Source: Candidatus Nitrosotenuis cloacae
GTDB lineage: Archaea > Thermoproteota > Nitrososphaeria > Nitrososphaerales > Nitrosopumilaceae
DNA length: 64,000 bases
Reading direction: 5' to 3'
Assembly (NCBI RefSeq): GCF_000955905.1
Contig: NZ_CP011097.1
Coordinates: 817,957-881,956, forward strand
Part shown: one piece after another, positions 59,800 through 64,000 of the stretch
Position numbering within the stretch: the first letter of the stretch is position 1
Layout: each line of letters begins with the position of its first letter
Made by a program: the position numbers and the translations under genes
Notes under the pieces: model-generated
What the model was told of the DNA's origin: nothing
Database searches by the model: none
The model's input: only the letters and a program-made list of their open reading frames with translations

Positions 59800-61008
59800 A
59801 TGATTCCTCGATACGACGACATTGTAAAGATTAGAAATTCTTATGGAAACATAATTCGAAAGACACCTCTGTATTATTCTGAGACATTTAGCAAAATGTC
59901 CGGCTCTAAGGTGTATCTAAAGGCAGAGTTTGCGCAAAAAACTGGCTCGTTTAAGCTTCGGGGGGCATATGCAAAGATAAGATCACTATCACCTGAGGAA
60001 AAAAAGCACGGAGTGATTGCAGCATCTGCAGGAAACCATGCACAGGGAGTAGCATATGCATCAAAGCTAGAAAAAATTCCTTGTACCATAGTAATGCCAC
60101 TTACCGCATCACCTGCTAAAGTAGCTGCCACCAGAGGATATGGTGCCAATGTAATCTTGGATGGGATAAACTATGATGAGTCATGGGCAAAGGCTCAGCA
60201 GATATCAAAAAAGACAGGTGCCAAAATAATTCACGCGTTTGATGATCCACATATCATAGCTGCAAATGGCGCAATAGGGCTAGAGATATTAGAAGACCTG
60301 CCAGATGTTGATGAGATCTACGTTCCAATAGGGGGTGGTGGATTAGCTGCTGGAATCTGTGTTGCCGTGAAGAGTAAAAGACCAAACATCAAAGTTATTG
60401 GCGTAGAGTCAAAGGCATTTCCTGCAATGAAGGACTCTATCAAAGCAAAAAGACTCCAAGCAGTAAAGGGTGGTCGAACAATAGCTGATGGAATCGCAGT
60501 CAAGATGCCAGGAAAAAATACATTCAGAATAATCAATGATATGATTGACGATATCGTAACAGTGGATGATACCCAAATAGTAAAAGCAATGTTTTTGCTA
60601 ATGGAGCGTGCAAAGACGGTAGTAGAGCCGGCAGGCGCCGTAGCGTTGGCATATTTGCTAAATTCCAGACAGGCGCCAAACAAAAAAGTCGTACCAATTT
60701 TGGGTGGTGGAAACGTCGACATGTATCTGCTAGGCCAAATTGTATCAAAGGGACTGGCAGCCATGAGTAGAATGGTCAAGATCTTTATCCTGCTCAAGGA
60801 CAAGCCAGGTGCACTAAAGGAGGTAGTAGACGAGATTGCCTCACTATCAGTAAACATTGTTGAGGTGGTCCATGACAGGTTGAGCTCGGAAATCGATGCA
60901 GGTACTGCGGGAGTCACACTAAGTCTTGAGATGGAAGGACGTGAGCATGCACAGAAACTGATTGCTCATCTAAAATCAAGGAACATTCAATTCAAGATAC
61001 TTACTTGA
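59800..61008 (+). CDS. ilvA: Threonine dehydratase (threonine ammonia-lyase)
   Basis: A 402-aa PLP enzyme that forms 2-oxobutyrate from threonine, first step to isoleucine. The PLP lysine is K52 in GSFKLRGAYAKI, the phosphate cup is in GGGGLAAG (about 182) and a C-terminal ACT domain (about 328-402; FILLKDKPGALKEV) should bind an allosteric amino acid. ATG 59800 with TATA at -28 is preferred over a TTG at 59737. It overlaps purE by 8 nt, convergent. Confidence 0.95.
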   Translation: MIPRYDDIVKIRNSYGNIIRKTPLYYSETFSKMSGSKVYLKAEFAQKTGSFKLRGAYAKIRSLSPEEKKHGVIAASAGNHAQGVAYASKLEKIPCTIVMPLTASPAKVAATRGYGANVILDGINYDESWAKAQQISKKTGAKIIHAFDDPHIIAANGAIGLEILEDLPDVDEIYVPIGGGGLAAGICVAVKSKRPNIKVIGVESKAFPAMKDSIKAKRLQAVKGGRTIADGIAVKMPGKNTFRIINDMIDDIVTVDDTQIVKAMFLLMERAKTVVEPAGAVALAYLLNSRQAPNKKVVPILGGGNVDMYLLGQIVSKGLAAMSRMVKIFILLKDKPGALKEVVDEIASLSVNIVEVVHDRLSSEIDAGTAGVTLSLEMEGREHAQKLIAHLKSRNIQFKILT

Positions 61009-61570
61009 ATTTTTTTTGAACAAATTTACTCAGTCCGTTCTTTTTTAGATCATCTGACTCTGCCAGTACTGATTGGTGTTGTTTTTCTTTGAATCTTTTC
61101 AGTTTTGATTTTAGTTCTGTGAATTCAGCTGCCAGAATCTTTGCAGCATATAGTCCTGCGTTTGCTGCCTTGTTGACACCAACAGTTGCAACAGGTGAGC
61201 CATTTGGCATCTCTACTATTGATAGTAATGAGTCCATTCCTCCAAATGCAGAAAACTTGAATTCTGATTTTTTATCGGACTTGTCATTGTATACCATGAT
61301 TGGAACTCCAATCACTGGGATTATGGTGTGAGATGCAATCATCCCAGGCAGATGGGCTGACCCCCCAGCTCCTGCAATTATCACTCGGAATTGGTTTTTT
61401 TCTGCATGCTTTGCATATTCTTCTAGTCTGGTAGGGGTGCGATGAGCGGATACTATTTGATCCTCATGAATAATACCAAAATCATCCAAAATTTTTGCGG
61501 CATTGTGCATTATCTTGCTATCAGAGCTAGAACCCATGATTATACCAACAAGTGGCTTTTTTGGCAACAT
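61001..61570 (-). CDS. purE: N5-carboxyaminoimidazole ribonucleotide mutase
   Basis: A 189-aa enzyme that moves the carboxylate of N5-CAIR to CAIR in purine synthesis. It has GIIMGSSSDSKIM, the catalytic SAHRTP (about residue 46) and GAGGSAHLPGMIA. Internal ATG 61570 (MLPKKPLVG) fits the family start; the longer frame runs across the divergent purK promoter. A Lys-rich C-terminal tail of about 30 residues is unusual. Confidence 0.96.
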   Translation of the reverse strand: MLPKKPLVGIIMGSSSDSKIMHNAAKILDDFGIIHEDQIVSAHRTPTRLEEYAKHAEKNQFRVIIAGAGGSAHLPGMIASHTIIPVIGVPIMVYNDKSDKKSEFKFSAFGGMDSLLSIVEMPNGSPVATVGVNKAANAGLYAAKILAAEFTELKSKLKRFKEKQHQSVLAESDDLKKNGLSKFVQKKFK

Positions 61571-61649
61571 TATTTGTGAAAACAAGTGCGCTGCTTTTAA
61601 CAATATTGATTCGACGTAACTATTTTTAGTAGAACCACAACTTGATGAA

Positions 61650-62798
61650 ATGATGGGGCAGATTCTTGGAATCATTGGTGGGGGTCAGCTTGGCATGATG
61701 CTAACCGAAGCAGCAAAAAAGATGTCAGAACATATCTCAGATGTCATAGTCTTGGATCCGACCCCAAATTGCTCTGCAGTTCAGGTAGGAGCAAAGCAGA
61801 TCACAGCGGACTTTAAGGATGAAAGGGCGATTTTGGAGCTTGCATCAAAGGTCGACATTCTCACATATGAGATAGAATCTGGTAACAGTGAGGTCCTAAA
61901 AAGTGCCGAATCAAAAACAACAATCAATCCATCTCCTGAAACCCTTAGAATAATTCAGGACAAGTTTTTGCAAAAAACATTTCTTGCTAAAAACAATATT
62001 CCCGTAACAGATTTTGTTGAAATAAAATCCCTCAATGATCTTAAAGAAAAGATAAACCAGTTTGGCTATCCTGCACTCCTCAAGGCAAGACGAGATGCAT
62101 ATGATGGTAGGGGGAACTACAAAATAAGATCGCCAGATGAACTAGAAACAGCACACAATACATTTGCAGGAAAATCAATGATGCTGGAAAAGTTTGTCGA
62201 TTTCAAAATGGAAGTATCAGTAATTGCGGCTCGTAACACCAAAGGACAGATTGCAACCTATCCAGTGGTAGAAAACATTCATGAGAATAACATATTAAAA
62301 ATAACAATAGCTCCCGCCCGCGTATCAGAAGATATAGCAAAACAGGCAGAAAAAATAGCTCACAAGACCATGGACGTGTTGCATGGTGCAGGAGTGTTTG
62401 GAATAGAAATGTTTGTCACAAGGAATGATCATGTAATCATAAACGAGATTGCACCACGTGTGCACAATTCTGGTCATCACACCCTACAATCCAGCAAAAC
62501 ATCCCAGTTTGAGCAACACCTTCGAGCAATACTTGGATTGGATCTCGGAAACACGAAATTAGTTCATCCAACAATAATGTACAACATTTTGGGAACAGAC
62601 GAGTTTTCCGGCAAATACAAAATCTCTGATCATAAAATAGAAAATCTATACTTGAAAATGTACGGCAAAGAGGAATCAAAACCACAAAGAAAGCTTGGAC
62701 ACTTTAATCTCGTTGACGAATCAGATACACTCGGAGTGGATGGATTGCTAAAATCGTTGAACTCGATAAAGAACCAAATAAAATTAATTAAAGCATAA
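61650..62798 (+). CDS. purK: N5-carboxyaminoimidazole ribonucleotide synthetase
   Basis: A 382-aa ATP-grasp enzyme that carboxylates AIR with ATP and bicarbonate to N5-CAIR. Signature features are the N-terminal GIIGGGQLGMM, central LLKARRDAYDGRGN (ATP lid), and EIAPRVHNSGH with a catalytic His. It is divergent from purE, which uses its product; the 79-nt gap holds both promoters. ATG 61650 is chosen. Confidence 0.96.
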   Translation: MMGQILGIIGGGQLGMMLTEAAKKMSEHISDVIVLDPTPNCSAVQVGAKQITADFKDERAILELASKVDILTYEIESGNSEVLKSAESKTTINPSPETLRIIQDKFLQKTFLAKNNIPVTDFVEIKSLNDLKEKINQFGYPALLKARRDAYDGRGNYKIRSPDELETAHNTFAGKSMMLEKFVDFKMEVSVIAARNTKGQIATYPVVENIHENNILKITIAPARVSEDIAKQAEKIAHKTMDVLHGAGVFGIEMFVTRNDHVIINEIAPRVHNSGHHTLQSSKTSQFEQHLRAILGLDLGNTKLVHPTIMYNILGTDEFSGKYKISDHKIENLYLKMYGKEESKPQRKLGHFNLVDESDTLGVDGLLKSLNSIKNQIKLIKA

Positions 62799-62883
62799 GA
62801 TGTGAATGCACGAAGTTTGACTAGTCCCTCTAAACAATGCGGCTCAAACTAATATACCAGAATCACCATACAACCCCATCGGG

Positions 62884-63699
62884 ATGCAGGCAAGGGACGA
62901 GCTAATTACAATGCTAAAGCATTTTGATTTGGATGATATCGACGCAAATTTGTACGTCGGGTTATTGCAAATTGGGCCACTTTCTGTTGGAAACCTGGCC
63001 GCAAAACTGGACATCGAACGAGGAAAGGCATATCGTTCATTGGAAAAATTACGTAGCCTTGGCCTAATCACCACAACCATGACAAACCCGATCATCTGCA
63101 AACCAGTTGAGCCACAAGAAGGCTTAACAAACATCATACAAAGAAAGGAAAACGAGTTCATCACAATGCAAAAGCTGGCAGCAAAGCTATCAGATGATCT
63201 CAGAGATGTCACCAGAAAACACCAGCCGATGGAAGCTGCAACTGTATCAGTAGTACAGGGGCGACACAACATCTATTCCAGGATTGGAAAACTATTCTCA
63301 GAGTCAGAATCCGTTGTTTACATGATCACTACGGGAAAAGACTTGATTCGAATGTATCACACATCTATTCCAGAAAAGATAAGAATCTGCAAGGCAAATG
63401 GTGGACAAATCAGAATTGTGACTGATGCCGATGAGCCAGATACATTATCCCTAGTCAACAAGCTTGGTGCATCAGAGATAAGAATCGGCAAACTACCATC
63501 CAAATCTCGAATGATAGTAGAGGAGGGAAAACATCTCATCATGTCAGGAGGGATTAACGAGTCCATGGACATGAATGATGATGGAGATTCCGTATTAGAC
63601 AGCAATTCTATCGAAATGGTTGAGAACATGTATAGTCTTTGTGAGCATTTGTGGAAAAAATCCAAATCTGCAGAGCCGATGAAAAAATTAGCAAAATAA
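62884..63699 (+). CDS. TrmB-family transcriptional regulator
   Basis: A 271-aa protein: N-terminal winged helix (about 18-80; VGNLAAKLDIERGKAYRSL), a coiled-coil linker (about 90-115), then a PLD-like sugar/effector-binding domain (about 125-260; VYMITTGKDLIRMY, LGASEIRIG). TrmB proteins usually act on sugar metabolism or uptake genes; the ligand is unknown. TATA-like actaatata lies about 30 nt upstream. Confidence 0.85.
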   Translation: MQARDELITMLKHFDLDDIDANLYVGLLQIGPLSVGNLAAKLDIERGKAYRSLEKLRSLGLITTTMTNPIICKPVEPQEGLTNIIQRKENEFITMQKLAAKLSDDLRDVTRKHQPMEAATVSVVQGRHNIYSRIGKLFSESESVVYMITTGKDLIRMYHTSIPEKIRICKANGGQIRIVTDADEPDTLSLVNKLGASEIRIGKLPSKSRMIVEEGKHLIMSGGINESMDMNDDGDSVLDSNSIEMVENMYSLCEHLWKKSKSAEPMKKLAK

Positions 63700-63771
63700 T
63701 TTTTACAAAGTTCAATGTTTAGGCAAAAAATGCAAGCTTGGCATTAAATAAATTCAAAAAGAAATCACAAA

Positions 63772-64000
63772 ATGATGTTGGATCTAGCCTCACTTGATGG
63801 AATAAGAGTAGTATTGGCACTAGCTATGCTAGGCATCGCATGTGCATCCGATGTGAAAAAGCGTGAAATTAATGACATCATCTGGATTATCTTTGGGGCA
63901 ATTGCCGCATGTTTGATTCCATTTAGTGGCGACATTACAGAAGAGCTGCTCAAAATAGGCATAGCCATGATTGTGGCTCCAATTGTCATCATAATATGGC
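63772..64000 (+). CDS. Prepilin/archaellin peptidase-like protein (A24 family), truncated at window end
   Basis: From ATG 63772 (or 63775) the frame stays open to the edge. It shows one membrane helix, then a short loop A-S-D-V-K-K-R-E-I-N-D, the catalytic-Asp-type pattern (D-x-K/R-x-R-x-I-x-N) of type IV leader peptidases, then a second helix. The C-terminal half with the second Asp (GxGD) lies outside. TATA-like ttaaataaatt lies about 28 nt upstream. It may process the pilin-like protein at 47.4 kb. Confidence 0.8.
   Translation, partial: MMLDLASLDGIRVVLALAMLGIACASDVKKREINDIIWIIFGAIAACLIPFSGDITEELLKIGIAMIVAPIVIIIW

Noticed and set aside
60318-60917. 199-codon minus-strand frame inside ilvA
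   Set aside because: Antisense shadow; the forward frame has all PLP and ACT motifs.
1-64000. Insertion sequences, CRISPR arrays or integrated elements
   Set aside because: No transposase, integrase, terminal inverted repeats with target duplications, or regularly spaced repeats were found on reading. The repeats seen are inside secreted-protein genes or promoters.

Overview
The window reads as a chromosomal segment of an ammonia-oxidiser-type thaumarchaeon (Nitrososphaerota). The evidence is archaeal aRF1, PurP formate ligase, an archaeal-type ornithine cyclodeaminase, aspS followed by gatCAB, CbtAB next to a DUF4443-like regulator, many leaderless genes with a TATA box about 26-29 nt before an ATG/GTG/TTG start, and large HYR/thrombospondin-type secreted proteins. 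The gene families and moderate AT richness fit the group I.1a lineage (Nitrosopumilus/Nitrosarchaeum/Nitrosotenuis). The genus is inference. I see no transposase, integrase, CRISPR array or phage module.

Layout. 1-4.9 kb: a truncated Cache sensor, a 33-aa zinc protein, a PfkB kinase, an NAD-kinase-like protein with a fused HTH, convergent pyrG and a SemiSWEET-like transporter. 4.9-10.6 kb: a tightly overlapping trpEGDCBA operon on the minus strand without trpF. 10.7-15.4 kb: small zinc proteins, an ABM-fold protein, ilvD, a membrane protein, a HIT hydrolase and a coiled-coil protein. 15.5-21.3 kb: a stand-alone receiver protein followed by two giant secreted paralogues sharing C-terminal HYR domains. 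21.3-24.7 kb: aRF1, a DsbA-like thioredoxin and a DUF4443-like regulator. 24.7-30.8 kb: a metal-uptake block (cbtB, cbtA, two tandem winged-helix regulators, an FTR1 iron permease with a palindromic operator-like site, and a hydantoinase-A protein). 30.8-35.2 kb: small membrane and large secreted proteins, one with an emfourin-like region. 35.2-41 kb: purP, a membrane-anchored winged-helix protein divergent from a SIMPL protein, a soluble histidine kinase and a Toprim protein. 41-47 kb: NDH-2, then aspS-gatC-gatA-gatB. 47-53 kb: an archaellum/pilin-like protein, a Kazal plus metallo-beta-lactamase protein, ornithine cyclodeaminase, small unknowns, an HD hydrolase with a C2H2 mini-protein, and cobalamin adenosyltransferase. 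53.5-59.6 kb: tRNA-Phe(GAA), an RHH-MEDS regulator, VOC proteins, two RAM-domain proteins, a gene-free 480-nt interval that encodes two structured RNA candidates, and a nucleotidyl cyclase operon. 59.6-64 kb: a third RNA candidate, ilvA, divergent purE/purK, a TrmB regulator and a truncated prepilin peptidase.

The genes cover core biosynthesis (Trp, Ile/Val, purine, CTP, NADP), tRNA-dependent amidation (AspRS with GatCAB), cobalt/iron/B12 handling and the cell surface. The least explained content is RNA. The interval 56548-57026 shows two candidate RNAs, each with a TATA box at the right distance, a long closing stem and a multi-branched interior. The other points to follow are the metal-uptake block with its untested regulators and operator, the NAD-kinase homologue with a changed GGDG motif, and two unrelated protease-inhibitor-like domains on secreted proteins.
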